Part shown: piece after piece, positions 1-12,500 of the stretch
Numbering within the stretch: position 1 is the stretch's first letter
How the letters are laid out: every line of letters begins with the position of its first letter
Assembly: GCA_032164245.1 (NCBI GenBank)
Contig: JAVMKO010000006.1
Location: forward strand, 40,755,819 to 40,819,818
DNA: 64,000 nucleotides
Direction of reading: 5' to 3'
Origin: Sternotherus odoratus
Taxonomy: Eukaryota; Chordata; Testudines; Kinosternidae
The notes under the pieces: generated by a model
What the model was told of the DNA's origin: nothing
The model's input: only the letters and a program-made list of their open reading frames with translations
Databases searched by the model: none
Made by a program: the position numbers and the translations under genes

Positions 1-3000
1 AAAGAAAGATCACCTCATTCTAAGATCCTGAATCCCCAGGCCTCTGCCAGCCTCCTCCTCTTGAACTTCCTTCCTCTCCTTTAACTATTCCCAGCTACTA
101 GATTGATTGCTGTAATTAACTCATCAGCCTCCCACATAATTAAGCCATTAAGCACCCATCTCTCAATTAAATACATTCCAATGAGCAATAGCTAGTACCT
201 TAGTGACCAGAGTGCTGCGGTTAGCTCTAGGCTCCTAGCACTCTGTCACAAGGAATCAGAGCCTTTCACCTCCAGCTTGCTTGTTTTAATTTAGCCCATG
301 TCAACAGTGTTGAAAGTTGTTGAAATGAACTAATGTTCTCATCCCAGCTCCAGTTTTGGTACCCTGAGCAATGATTTCTGAAATGAAGTGAGCCTGAACA
401 CTGAACAACTTTGTCACCCCTACTGGTTCCTCATAGTCAGGGCTGTGGCATATTTCTTGGACAGTGCAAGAAAGAATACACTACTTAAGTCCATGCTGTG
501 TTTGCACTTATAAAAATAAAAGCTAAATATAAGGAACTGTTGATCTAGTGTTCATCTTACTGTAAGTGGCAATAGCTTCATTTTTTAAACACAACTTTCA
601 CCAAAATGGCTTTCCCTTTTATGATATAACAACATTTTTGGTATGAACTGCATTTTTTTCCTCAAAAAGCTTTAGTTATTTACAGGAGCCCAACTTTTTG
701 GTTTAATTTTTAAATTGAATCTTATAATCAAAGCAAATGGGCATTTCTTAAATTATGACCTTGAATTCAGACTTAGCAGAACCTTCTGGCTTTTATTTTC
801 ATTTCATTCATATCTTTAAGGAACTTTTTGTAAGGTCAAGTTTAATTAGATAGCCTAAGTTTATAAAAATATTTTGTGCTTGTTTTGAATTGTACATCCT
901 AAATTTGTGATTAATGAACTATATCGAAAGCAAATATTTTCTTTCTTCAATTAGCTCAAATGACCCCCCAAATAATCAGCTAAGCAAGACAGGGAACTTT
1001 CCTTTAATATTCTATTTAAACTAGTTATACATTAAATAATGGGACTGAGTCACCTACCATGGCATTAAATACTATAGCGATTCTTCATGTTGCTCATAAC
1101 ACCCAAGACTTTTACTTGGTATGGAGGATGGTCACATGGTGCCCGTTCCCAGGCTCAAGTCTTCTGTTAAAAAGGATATGTCCAATCACTTGCAACTTCT
1201 GCTCCTCAGAACACTACACACAAACCACTCTACTAATTTCCAAAAACAGAAGTCAAAAACAGAACTAACCATGCTATAAGGGAATATATTCCATGCTTAA
1301 CATGGAGAAAATTATCTCACCAATCTTAATACAATAACTGTACTGAGTAAAAAGAAGCAAGACACAGAATAAAACAAAACTGTATTAATAATCATGATCT
1401 TCATAGGCAGGCTGTAAAAGTCATATCACAGTCACTGAAAAATAATTCATTAAACTATGTCCCAGCTGGAAGTAGAGAACAACAAACAAAATAAAAAGGC
1501 ACTGAGCAGTAGGGAGAAATAAACTTTAGGAAACTGTCAAACCATGAACTAGAAGAAAAAATAATATTAAAAAGAAACAATAAACTTGTCTATTTAGGAT
1601 ATAAGTGAAAGTTAAATTTAAAACAAAATCCAAGTTCTGGACATATGCCAACCTCAATGTATCAAAGTTAATAAAATAACCATTCATGGGGCATCAGAAA
1701 CACCTCTCTGAGTTATGTACAGGAAGATGAATTGAAAACAAGAATATCCACATTTCAGAATCGATTGTTTAAACACAAGCATATACCCTCAGCTTGCAAA
1801 GGAAACTCTCTACTGGCTTGTCTACAATTTTGATTTTGTGATGGAAAAATCATATTTTGTATAAACACTTCTGCAGTCCTTTTTAATATTACATATCAGT
1901 TTTTGAAGGGAGGCTGGCACAAGTAGCATAATATAGTAGAGAGAGGACGGCATTTTCAAATGGCAGTTTGGGAGCAAAGTGCCCAACTTCCACTGAAGTT
2001 AATAGGATCTGAGCTTCTAATCCCTTAGGCCTCAGAGTCCCAACCAGCGTGCCTTAAAACAGTTGTGCTAATGCATGAGAGGGGAATTCTTCATCACAGA
2101 CAACTGACATATGACAACATAGAGAGACAAGACTCTCTCTAATATCCTGGGACCAATATGGCTACAACAACATTGCATATGACAACATAGACCATTAAAC
2201 TATGGGATACTGACTGACTGACTGGATGTTATTTCAGTCAAAAAATTATAATGTCCTCACAAAGATGTTATTAAACATTTTCAAATGCCAAATTCTTAGA
2301 TGGCTAATTCATTCTTTCTTTCTTTCTTTTCCTCCCTGACTCTCAGCTTCTTTAAAAGCCATGGCACTAGTCCAAATTTAATTTTTAACCCAAAATTGTT
2401 TTTCAAGTATAGGAACCAATAAAATTATATTTGATACACTGACATTTCTTCTCTCCACCCTCTTTTTAATATAACTTAGGAAGAGTCAAACTAATTTAAA
2501 CCAATTTTGGTTTATAAATCCAGCTGACTTTTAAATAACAAGTTCAAGCCTGAAGTGAATTTTTATGACTATGTTATAAAAACCTGGAAAACAGCAAATA
2601 CCACATTTATATATAATTTTGGGTTTTATATGATTTCCTTCATTTCAAAGCAGGATTCTCGTTGAAAGTTAGGGTTTTGTTTTGTTTTGTTTTAATTTGT
2701 AAGGGATTTTACAATTTCAATCAAATGCTTACACAAAAAATGTCTGGAACCAATACATATGTATGCATGTTTATAGTTTATAATGTTATCTGTTTTGTTC
2801 CTGTACAGTTTGACTACAATAATAAGATTTCCTAGTCAGGTTTTTTATCCGCAGTGATCATGAAATTCAGTATCTACTAGAAGATTTAGTTTTAGAGACG
2901 AGTGGTTACCTGAAATGGAGCTCAGTAACATGGGCTGTTGCTCAACTCAAAGGATTCTGGTAGAATAATCATTCTGTAACTATTTCTAGATTAATGTTAA

Positions 3001-3292
3001 AGTTCCTTTAATAAATTAAGTATTATTTGAATAAGTGATTACAATAATTACTATCTGCTTCTATGCATTTGTTCTTAGTGCTTTAGCTTCTCTTCCTAAT
3101 GCTAAAAGACTGTACGAACATTATGGAAGAAACATTTAACTCTTAAGGCCTGATCTTCAAGATTATGCACTGAAACCTGTGGCTAATTTTTCTTTATAAT
3201 TACCACCTGAAGCGTGCACACAGGCTGTTAATAGATGAATGACCAGTAAAGTGAAAACCAAGACATCTGCATACATAAATGCCTATTGTACA
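1..3292. other. AT-rich non-coding stretch, no gene seen
   Basis: I see no exon, RNA gene or clearly recognisable transposon here. The first 250 bases contain several TAATTA/ATTAA clusters of the kind found in developmental enhancers, which is only an impression. A short TTTC run lies near 2312-2328, and a short T/G-rich run near 2672-2695. The single open frame of about 70 codons near 1059-1268 has no family resemblance and no splice context. Confidence 0.5.
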
Positions 3293-3300
3293 CATGCAAG

Positions 3301-4069
3301 CAGGGCTGGTGTAACCACTAGGCGAACTAGGCAGCCGCCTACGGTGTCAAGGTTTGGGGGCACCAAAAAGCGATGCCCCAAATTTTTTTTTACACTACTG
3401 CTGGAAAACGAATGAATAAAGAAAAGAGAAGTGTCGTTGAACGTGCGTTTTAACATGTGTTCTCTCGTACATTACAGCTATAGTCTATGCCAGCTCTGTG
3501 TTGCGGGCACAAGCGTACTGCTTCACTACAGTACAAAGTGGCAATGACGTCATTTTTCTTGTTGCACGCAGTCTTCACCCGTTCTGATGGGCTGTTTATA
3601 ATGCTAAGTTTTTGGAGGTTGTCAACTGAGGCTAACTATTTTTGTTGAGTTGTTTCATATCTAAGTCTCTGGCAAGTGCTGATGCATCATTTCACTAATA
3701 CTCTGTGTCAATTGTGTGTGTATGTTAACTATTTGAGTGTATATGTTTATGTGCGAATATGCATGTGTAGGTTGTTGAAATTTGTCATATTCATATTGTC
3801 AGTTGTTGTTGTATGATGGAGTATCCGCCATTCTAATTTTATAAATTTTATTTATAACAGTAATTGGATATTCTAAAGGTAGAATAAAATATAGTAGATT
3901 TTGATATGAAAGAATGAAGGAAGGAAGTATACGTGACTAAAAAGGATGTACTTTTTAAAGTATTTTGAAAGTTTATAATAAGCAATGCTCTGGGGGGAGG
4001 AAAGGAAAAGGGGGAGGGCACAGGGTGGAAGTTTTGCCTAGGGCGCAAAATATTCTTGCACCGGCCCTG
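3301..4069. mobile_element. Non-autonomous hAT DNA transposon, 769 bp, with 8-bp target duplication
   Basis: The left end begins CAGGGCTGGTGTAA. The right end, read in reverse complement, begins CAGGGCCGGTGCAA, so the terminal inverted repeats match at 12 of 14 bases. The element is flanked by the direct repeat CATGCAAG at 3293-3300 and 4070-4077, a perfect 8-bp duplication. CAG...CTG termini with an 8-bp duplication are diagnostic of the hAT superfamily. No transposase frame is present, so it depended on an autonomous relative. The right third is purine-rich. The intact duplication suggests a not very old insertion, although the two ends have begun to diverge. Confidence 0.88.
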
Positions 4070-4125
4070 CATGCAAGTGGAGTAATTTTGTGCTCAATTG
4101 CATGCATGTGTTTTTTTAAAAAATT

Positions 4126-4268
4126 GGAGCCTTTAGGCCCCAATTTGGTAAAGCTCTTAAGCACAAACTTAACTTTAATAAGCACTTGAGTAGTCTCACA
4201 GGACTTCGGTCTGGACTACTCAGGAGTTTAAAGTTAAGCATGTGCATAAAAGCTCTGTGGATCAGGAC
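4126..4268. repeat. Palindromic MITE of the 'AAGCACTTAAGCA' type
   Basis: The left half (GGCCCCAATTTGG..., AAGCTCTTAAGCACAAACTT) is mirrored by the right half (AAGTTAAGCATGTGCATAAAAGCTC...GGATCAGG) around a centre near 4200. This imperfect palindrome resembles a high-copy repeat of sauropsid genomes. Related pieces occur in this window at 5914-6020 and 41904-42016. No target duplication is clear and there is no coding capacity. It directly abuts the CR1 end that starts near 4279. Confidence 0.6.
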
Positions 4269-4278
4269 ATTAAAAACT

Positions 4279-5012
4279 CATAGAATCATAGAATATTAGG
4301 GATGGAAGGGACCTCTGGAGGTCATCTAGTCCAACCCCCTGCTTAAAGCAGGACCAATCCCCAACTAAATCATCCCAGCCAGGACTTTGTCAATCCTGAT
4401 CTTAAAAACCTCTAAGGAAGGTGATTCTACCACCTCCCTAGGTAACCCATTCCAATGCTTCACCACCCTCCTAGTGAAAAAGTTTTTATTAATATCCAAT
4501 CTAAACCTTCCCAACTGCAACTTGAGACCATTACTCCTTGTTCTGTCATCTGCTACCACTGAGAACAGTCTAGATCCATCCTCTTTAGAACCTTCTTTCA
4601 GGTAGTTGAAAGCAGCTTTCAAATCTCCCCTCATTCTTCTCTTCTGTAGACTAAACAATCCCAGTTCTCCCAGCCTCTCCTCATAAATCATGCGCTCCAG
4701 GCCCCTAATCATTTTTGTTGCCCTTCTCTCGACTCTTTCCAATTTTTCCACATCCTTCTTGTAGTGGGGGCCCCAAAACTGGACACAGTACTCCAGATGA
4801 GGCCTCACCAATGTCGAATAGAGCGGAACAATCATGTCCCTCGATCTGCTGGCAATGCCCCTACTTATACAGCCCAAAATGCCATTAGCCTTCTTGGCAA
4901 CAAGGGCACACTGTTGACTCATATCCAGCTTCTCATCCACTGTAATCTCTAGGTCCTTTTCTTCAGAACTGCTGCCTAGCCATTCGGTCCCTAGTCTGTA
5001 GCAGTGCATATT
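4279..5012 (-). mobile_element. CR1 LINE, 5'-truncated 3' end with reverse transcriptase C-terminus
   Basis: On the minus strand the copy runs from the end of the reverse transcriptase frame to the 3' tail, which appears on the plus strand as CATAGAATCATAGAAT at 4279. The minus-strand frame 4365-5039 is open for 224 codons. It contains CR1 hallmarks in order: [68 protein letters not shown] and [11 protein letters not shown]. This region lies after the catalytic palm, so no active-site residues are included. The long open frame suggests a fairly young copy. The copy is severely 5'-truncated, as is normal for CR1. Confidence 0.93.
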
Positions 5013-5683
5013 CAATACAGTTGAAAAGGACTTAGCCAAAAATTGCCATTAATTTAAATGAGAGTTGTGTGGTCAAATCTATACCCCTGCTCTTTAAACA
5101 TATCCTCAATCTGGAAAAATCCCATCTAAAGAAGCCTGTGCATTATTGCCCTTTTTCATTCAAACCCAGCTAGGTCATGTAATGTACTTGTTAGCACAGA
5201 AGGAGTGTTGTCTTCTTAAAATAGATAGGTTAATAAAGTTTCCCCTATTACCTTTCTTTTTCTGAGTCTGTCTTTGAAGTACCATAGGGAAGCCTTTACT
5301 TAGAGTCTGTAAAGATTAGGCTAGAAATTATGGAGATGCTGAGCATTTTACCTATCCACTTGCTAAATATTATTGCACAGTTAATTCAAAATATGCAACT
5401 TCCCTTTTTCAAAAATAAATGTAAATACACACGAAGTTACAAATTGTAAACATTAGTTTTACAGAAATAAAAACAATGTACATTTTTGATCAACAATACT
5501 AATATTTGGTGCCACCGAAGGCATTTCTGAGTATAAAATCATCAGTTGCACATCCATTTAAAGATCATTATAAGGCTTTTTTGGGGGGAAAGAAAAATAG
5601 TAACTAAAATTCCAGGATGTCAGCATTTTTTGTCAGCTCAAATCCACTTTCAGTCTCAATAGTCTGATCAGCATTAAGCTTTA

Positions 5684-5920
5684 GTATTCAGGAATCAGAG
5701 AGGTAGCCGTGTTAGTCTGGAATAGCAGAGGTAACAAAGTCCTGTGGCACCTTAAAGACTAACTATAAAGTTTTGAAGCATGAGCTTTCATGGCTAATAC
5801 CCACTTCGTCCACTGCTTGCATCCAACGAAGTGGGTATTAGCCCACGAAAGCTCATGCTTCAAAACTTTATAGTTAGTCTTTAAGGTGCCACAGGACTTT
5901 GTTACCTCTTGTATTCAGGA
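5684..5920. mobile_element. Penelope-like element ends inserted head to head, with 10-bp target duplication
   Basis: Two copies of the same about 83-bp segment face away from an 18-base spacer (5809-5826), with arms at 5727-5808 and 5827-5909. The arms differ at only a few positions. The outer left piece (GAGAGGTAGCCGTGTTAGTC) is a motif I know from a common Penelope-type repeat of turtles. GTATTCAGGA lies at 5684-5693 and again at 5911-5920, so the pair inserted as one unit. Each arm carries the order CGA, GUGGG-loop-CCCAC stem, then GAAA, which resembles helix II and the core of a type I hammerhead ribozyme as described for Penelope-like elements. The CUGANGA box is degenerate (CCAACGA and GGACGA), so self-cleavage is doubtful. 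The inverted repeat and duplication are certain; the family call is from memory. Confidence 0.65.
5823..5866 (+). ncRNA. Degenerate type I hammerhead ribozyme motif of a Penelope-like element
   Basis: The order is CCAACGA (5823-5829, in place of the conserved CUGANGA), then a hairpin with stem GUGGG / CCCAC (5831-5846). GAAA follows at 5847-5850, then a tiny GC-UCAU-GC hairpin, which fits the very short stem III of Penelope hammerheads. Two changes in the first core box predict poor or no cleavage. A mirror copy on the minus strand (5758-5812) has a further disrupted stem II. Confidence 0.4.
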
Positions 5921-6020
5921 AAGCATTTAAGCATGTGCTTATCTTTAGGGAGGTGCTTAAGTCTCCATCACTTCAATAGGAATTAATTTTGAGCAAGTGC
6001 TTAAATTACAGAGATGTTTA
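5921..6020. repeat. Fragment of the 'AAGCACTTAAGCA' palindromic MITE
   Basis: GGAAAGCATTTAAGCATGTG at 5918 is mirrored in part by GAGCAAGTGCTTAAATTACAGA near 5991-6012. The Penelope-like pair sits exactly at its left edge, and the sequence before that insertion (GCATTAAGCTTTAG) may belong to the same or an older repeat. Same family as 4126-4268. Confidence 0.45.
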
Positions 6021-7178
6021 GGGTGAAATTCTGAAAGATGTCAAGTACCTGAAACTCCCACTGAACTGCTAGGGCAAAGTCACACAGCCAGGAGTCAGAT
6101 CTTCTAAGTTCTTGGTTCCCAGATTCATATTCAGTCAAAATTCTGTTTCCCTATTCAATATCACCCATTGTTCAGTGATATTCTACAACAACTAAACACA
6201 GAAGATTGAATCCAAGGGTGACTTTCAACCTTAATGTTGAATTGCCTTGGTTTTGCTGATTTCAAACATTTAAATAAATTAAAAAGAGACATAGACCTTA
6301 AAAATAGTACAGAGAACAAGGCTGAGATGATCAGAAAATGAAATATTTGTGTAACAATTGATGGGGAAAAGAAACACAGACAATAAAGAGGTTTGTTGCT
6401 TATTAAGTATGACCTATTAAATTCCATAAGGGCCACAGAAGCTAGGCTCAAACATCTTTACCTCAAACTAAAATTATGTTCACCATATAGCATATGAGTG
6501 AGACAGATACATGAGCAGATAAACAAAATGTAAATTAAAGTTCTATAATTGATCACTAAATATAACATAGCTAGCAAAAAGCATCGAAATATAACAGTGC
6601 AAATTTTAAACCAATCTTCCGAATTTTAAAAGATGATAACTTGTCCTTTCGACATATCCAAGTAACAAATGTATCACTCTCAATAGCATACTGTAATTCA
6701 AATATTCAACCATTTTTCTCCCTGGTTTTCATACTCTTCTCTCTCATTATCTATACAGTCCATGGAACTTTTCAGTAGGAAAAAATATGAACCATGTGAC
6801 CTATCAGAGAAGACAGAGGGAATAACAGCTGAATTAGGCCACTAAGCCTCTTAAAACTCCTTTACCTGTGACTTTTCTATCTGATTTATTCCCAATTACT
6901 TCAATAAAAATGGTCTAAAAGTCATGCCAGTTTTAATAAATCTATATTAATTAGAACGGATGCGGCAGCATTAAGATTTTATACCACATTTATAGCAGTA
7001 TGTGTTTCTGGAATCCTGACATCTTTCTCTTTTCTTTCATGCAAATGAGAACTCTCTAACCTTATTTTAAATGAACCAACTGAATCCAATATGGCTGCCA
7101 ACAGACTGTCCAAAGCACTACCCAGTGAACAGGTGAGCAAGAGGGAGGAGAATTGTGAAAAATATAAATGAAGTAGTT
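6021..7178. other. Non-coding stretch, nothing recognised
   Basis: AT-rich DNA. A 96-codon minus-strand frame at 6161-6451 has no recognisable motifs, and its composition fits chance in low-GC sequence. No repeat family was recognised. Confidence 0.4.
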
Positions 7179-7230
<52 letters not shown>

Positions 7231-7262
7231 TGTCCATCTATATATATGTAGATAGATAGATA
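7179..7262. repeat. (GATA)n microsatellite
   Basis: A perfect GATA run covers 7179-7230, about 13 units. It is followed by a short interruption with TATATATA and then three more GATA units at 7250-7262. Such arrays are usually polymorphic in length. Confidence 0.95.
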
Positions 7263-8396
7263 TTCTCTGTTAATAAATCATTTTTATAATTCTAACCAAT
7301 CTATTTAATATATTGGGTTCTGGTCAGAAAAACTAACTAACCTTCATTAGCTTCTTTGGCTTAGCTGCCACAGTGTGAATTCAATTCCACAGCTAAATCC
7401 CCAGTGTGTTGCTATTGTTACACAGAATATTGTAATTTATGTGCAGTGTTCTTGCCTTTGATACACCCATCATTTGAGGAGATTCCCTATTCAAAGTCAA
7501 CATATGCAACATGTCATTTTTGCCACTTTTTACCAGCATTAGGCACTCTCACAAAAACTCGGTATCATTCATAATTTGTTGTCCATCCACTTCACTGCAC
7601 TGTTTAGGGCAAATGATCAGCTGCTGTAAATTGTTATAGCTTGACTTCAGTGCAGCTTTCAGGAGTTACTCTTAAAACTGGCCACTTGTCTAATAATATC
7701 TTTGATATCTAAATAAAATCACATCAGTATTTCATATTCTATATAGGAAATACTGCTGTGGCCATTTCCAGCTATCTAAGGCAAAACTGTAAAATGTTGC
7801 AGGATGACTACTTTGCTTCTACTACAGTTTGCCCACTTGTGCTGTTGTATTCTTCAATCTTGCACTAATGCAGATTGCCTGAGTGCTGTACACAATTCAT
7901 GTGGCATACATTTTAAAGCACCATTTGAATTTAGAGAGTTTATGCAATAGCTACTACAACACAAATTATTTCTTTGAAAGCCACAAATGAGGCCCAAATC
8001 TGTATATTTTGTTTACGTTATTTGGGCACCTAAGTGGTAAGAAATGTGAATAAATACAAAGAGGCACATTATCCCAATATGGTATCCTGTCACTGAGGAG
8101 AGATTCCCTTCAGAAGTGATAAAATATGTGTTGCTACAGACATTGCCCAAGTCAACCTGTTAACTTAGCATCTATGCCCTACTGGAAAAATTTGACCAAC
8201 TAGTGAGTAGGCATAATGCCATCCAAACATATGGTTGTGAGTACAAGCAGCCAAGTGACCATGTAGAGAATCAAATCAGTTTACTGAGGGCAGAAGTCCC
8301 AGTCTGAAACATCCAAACAGCTGTCTATCCTGAGGTTTACATGCCCGTGGTTAAAGGGAGGTGACATAGTTAATCCATCTTTTGGCTGGATTAATT

Positions 8397-8865
8397 TTAA
8401 AATACAAAAATTAGCTTTCTTGGCCACACAAGGAGTTTTTTGGCTCTATTGAACTGTCTAGTGTCATCTCCACCCAACTGCAGTTCTTTACATAAAACCA
8501 AGCTCCTGATGACTTTCTCCTGTATGGTCTGAAAGGCACTGAAAACCACGTTCCGAAACTTATTGTGTTCTTTCACAGATTTACACATATGCAGAAGAAA
8601 AAGGTGTAGGACATTTCTGAAGGATGAATCCCTTTGTTTTCAGACTCTGGACATTATACTCAACAAAGTATATTTAAAAAGTGAACGCTTCCATTCTGTA
8701 ATAATAAAATTATTCATTTCTTTATGAGGGTCAAATGGAGCAACATTCAGAATTAGATGGCCACATTTCTCATAACAAGATGAGCCCACTATAACAAGAC
8801 TCTGAGGCACTTCCTTCATAAAACAAAAGTAAAACCAATCAAATGAAGAAGTTAGATTTTATTTA
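8397..8865 (-). pseudogene. Unrecognised protein-like frame with one internal stop
   Basis: Read on the minus strand, one frame stays open from about 8865 down to 8397 except for a single TGA at 8640-8642, about 155 codons in all. The upstream part includes SLVIVGSSCYEKCGHLILN. The downstream part includes KEHNKFRNVVFSAFQTIQEK and LGGDDTRQFNRAKKLLVW. The composition looks like a folded helical protein rather than low-complexity translation. No start, splice acceptor or poly(A) signal is convincing, and I do not recognise the family. It could be a decayed exon, a processed pseudogene or part of an unknown transposon. In AT-rich DNA a frame like this can also arise by chance about once in a window of this size. 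Confidence 0.22.
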
Positions 8866-9050
8866 CAGACTATTCAATGTTCAATAAAATAATTCAATAA
8901 GGGTTCAAAGATGCCCATTGCTTCCAATGTTTACTGAGCTGCCCTTTTGAAATCTTGTATCTTTGTAATTTCTTCATAATTTATATGATGCTTTCTGATG
9001 ATCAATGGCTGCTTAAAAACAAAAAGACTATGGTTAGAAATGTGAGGTAA

Positions 9051-9178
9051 GGGTAAAATTTTCAAAAGGACCTAAGAAAATCTCATTTTCAAAAAGGACT
9101 TAGGCATTTCACAACCTAAATTTCATTGAAAGCCAATGGCACTGAGGCCCCTAAGTTACTTAGGGAGTTTTGAAAAAA
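9051..9178. repeat. Palindromic MITE of the 'TTTTCAAAAGGACTTAGG' type
   Basis: GGTAAAATTTTCAAAAGGAC at the left is mirrored by ACTTAGGGAGTTTTGAAAA at the right, around an inner CATTGAAAGCCAATGG palindrome near 9124-9139. This structure matches a repeat family common in sauropsids. No coding capacity and no clear target duplication. Confidence 0.55.
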
Positions 9179-12100
9179 TGCATTCTAAATCACACAGAGT
9201 AAATAGGATATGCAGCATGGGGACTATATCTTGTTCTAAAAACATTGGTCCATGTTATATCCAAGGGAGAATTTCCAGCTGTACCTAAAAGTCAAGTAAT
9301 ATAGCTTACAATTTTTTTTCTTTTTAAGCCTACATTCACTTGAGATTGAGAATGCAGTAATTTCAAACATGTAAGCAGATATGATATTCTGGTAGAAAAT
9401 AGGACTGTCGAATGCATACCAGTAGACACTAGCCTGTTCATTACACCCTTGTATAGCTTTAAAGCATGCAAATTATGATTCACTTTAGAGCAATACTTTA
9501 CATCTCTGGTTAAAAAGGAAATCTTACTCAACTGTGATCTCTGGTACAAAAGGCCTGAATTTGAAAGGTTAGGGATGCAACACAGAAAATATTATTAAGC
9601 TTTTCAACTCAGAGTTACCCTTGCTACCACATCACTTTGAGGAACCAGTAGGATTTTGGTTCTTACCACTGTTTATTAAATCATTTAAATGTAGATGGAA
9701 TGTCTGATCCTTTGCTATGTGGCCTTTAAGCATATACGTTCCACAGAATGCTTTTCTCTGTGCAGCAAATAAAACTAATTGTTCTTCATTAAGGAAGCAA
9801 AATCTCTTTATCACTTCATCACTGCTCAATCAAAATTATAAAATGCAAGCCAAAGTTCTTATCCGCAAATTAGAGATGTACTTGAGCCACAAAAAGCCCT
9901 ACTTTGCCATGCTTTATCACACTAAGTAAATCTTACCATGGAAGTATCAGCTGTTCCATTTGAAAAGATGGAAAATATTAAACCTGAAGTTTGGATTCCA
10001 ATGCTCCCATTCATTTTTATTTTTTTTTAAGAAGAAGGAGAGCGGATGGGAGGGAACACGTTACATTTGATTAACTATATTTACATGGATCAGGAGCCAG
10101 TTTTTTTCTGTCAGTACCAATTGGCATTTAATTAATACTCATAAACTGAACTGTTTTCTCCACAATTATCTTGGGATTCTTGGAGGAAGCATTGGGAGCC
10201 ATTTTGGCCCGGGCTTAAATGCTAAATTTAAACACTATACAAAACTTCTCCAATGTTCACAGTGCTTCAGATCTAGTGTCCCTGTAAAGATTCATCACTC
10301 TGGACAAAAGAAAAGTGGGCGTAAAATAATGATAGTCAATATAAATTTGCTCAGTGGCTTCTGTGATGCACTATGATTTCAGTAGACATCAGTATGTGTG
10401 TGTAAGTTAATGTAACACGTCTAATCAGCAGTTTGATTTTTGAATTGCCCTGTAGTAACTCCTTTCACACTTTAGCAAGAGTAGTGTCTCTCATAAATTG
10501 TCACAAAAATAAAACTAAGTAAAGGTGAACATTCATAACATTTAATATTATTTCAAAAGATAATACTAATTATTAACTTAAAATCTCATACTTTTAAACA
10601 CATGGATTTAAACTTTTTCTGAACCTCTGAAAGACTCATCATCTTGCATATACCTTCAATTATTATCTAGATACTATAAATAATGTATGTCTAGACTGAG
10701 TCCTTCATGCTTTACAACACATTTCATAGAGCGGGAATCAGTCACAAGACCGCAGTTCAAACTGTGAGGCTGCCCTTCTGAGGGAATCTCCAACCTCTCC
10801 CAGGGGAGGCACAAACAAGCACAGAGAAAATGGGGGTTGGGGAGTGTTTCTTTATCATTCAGGAGTTAGGACTCAGCAAATACATAATTGTCAGTTCAAT
10901 TATTAAAATTATCCTATACTGATTACATACCGTTGTTCGCATTTTGCTGAGTTCTAAATGAAAATTAACCAGTAAAGAAAAAAACAACAAGTTGCTCCTA
11001 TATTTGAGAAAACTTGGATAAAAAAAGAAAAATGCACAGAAAGTGGAGAAGACAGCAACGTGAAAGAGAAACGACCTTCCTCAAAACTGCAGAGTTACAG
11101 GAAAAAGACAACAAGAAGGTACATATTGGAAGAAAGCAACATGAAGGTAGAGAGCAAGTGGATATGACATGAGGATACATGGGTATTCGTTAAAACCAAG
11201 ATGGAATTGCTAAACTGAATGTATTGGGGGCCAGAAAGTCAATGGAGAAGAGGGATTCTATAATCCTGCTTCCTGGAACAAGGGAACAGTCATGGTCATA
11301 ATCTTCATAAACCAATACCAGCATAAATACCACCAATTCCTGACTTCTACATCACTGGAAGACGATTTTGAAACTTCAGCTAATGTGGAATCCAGCACCC
11401 TGTTCCGTTAGGTTTTCATGCATGGGAGACATTACACCAGCATTCCTAACTGCAATGACTTTCAATCTATTTCCAGATGCAATTCAAGGTCAGTTTTCTT
11501 TCACCTAGAGTGCTATGTATAGTTTCTGTCTTCACTATTTCAGAGTAGTTTCTTGCCTCAAATTTTTCTCTCTCATTTTAGAACAGATTTAAATGGGAGT
11601 ATAAAAGCCAAACAGCATCCAGTGGAGGGCCACTCCAGTGAAGGGCTCCTTCAGTCCAACCAAGTCAATTTTCCTGAACTTCTGAATGAAATGTAAAACT
11701 CACCTACCCTGGCTTCTCCCAAGAGACAGATTAAGTGGCAATAATCCTTTGTCTTTTGGTATTGGGTAAGGGTGGGAGTTTTCTTTTTCTTGGTCAATAC
11801 AGTTATTTGTTTTTTAATCATGCAATTATTTTACATTTGTTCTAGAGATAAAAGGTCACACAGTAAAAAACAGAATGAAAATAAGAAGAAAATTCCAAAA
11901 GGCTCACATGTGAAATGACAAACCCAACTAGAAGGAAGAGTTGAGGTACAGTTGAGGTACATAATCTTATCCACATCCCTTATAATATGTAGTTTATACA
12001 ATATAAATTTTAAAAACAAAACCAAACAATTCAAAGCTAAGATGATGGCCACTGGGATCACTCAGTACAAGGGGGGTGGCATGGATCAACCTTCACATCA

Positions 12101-12249
12101 CACTCCCCGTCAGGACCAGGCCTGGGCCAGAGAAATTAATGATCCAACCAGCACAACAAATTTGGTGATGAATCCTAGTCTTGTACCACCTGAAGTACGC
12201 TGCACACACACAAGGAAGATGACCCAGTTCTATCATGTCTAGTGATAAT
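9179..12249. other. Non-coding stretch, nothing recognised
   Basis: Plain AT-rich sequence. Short open frames on both strands show no domain. I see no LINE or SINE signature. Confidence 0.4.
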
Positions 12250-12500
12250 GTAAACTGTTTATGGGAAGGCTTGTGTCTATTTCATTCTTTGCCCAGGACC
12301 TAGTCCTCATCCTGATTTGAGCCTTTGTTTGTTATCATAACAATAATAATATGATTCCAACTCTGTATAGTATATTTGAACTGTACTCCTTGTGTCTTAA
12401 ACTGTAAATTACTTAAGGCATGGATCAAACCTTTTACCGTGTTTCATACAGAACTGATCATTATTTTGGCAGCTAATGAATGCATAAACAATAATACCGT
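12250..12500 (+). repeat. Two fragments of an old interspersed tail repeat
   Basis: The segment from TGTAAACTGTTTATGGGAAG (12250) to an AACAATAATAATA end near 12353 resembles a widespread amniote repeat tail. A second diverged copy, starting TAAACTGTAAATTAC near 12398 and ending near 12500 with AACAATAATA, follows it in the same orientation. The resemblance is from memory; the two copies can be compared directly. Confidence 0.3.

Noticed and set aside
4365..5039. 224-codon frame as a host gene
   Set aside because: It is the C-terminal reverse transcriptase part of a 5'-truncated CR1 LINE with the CR1 3' tail.
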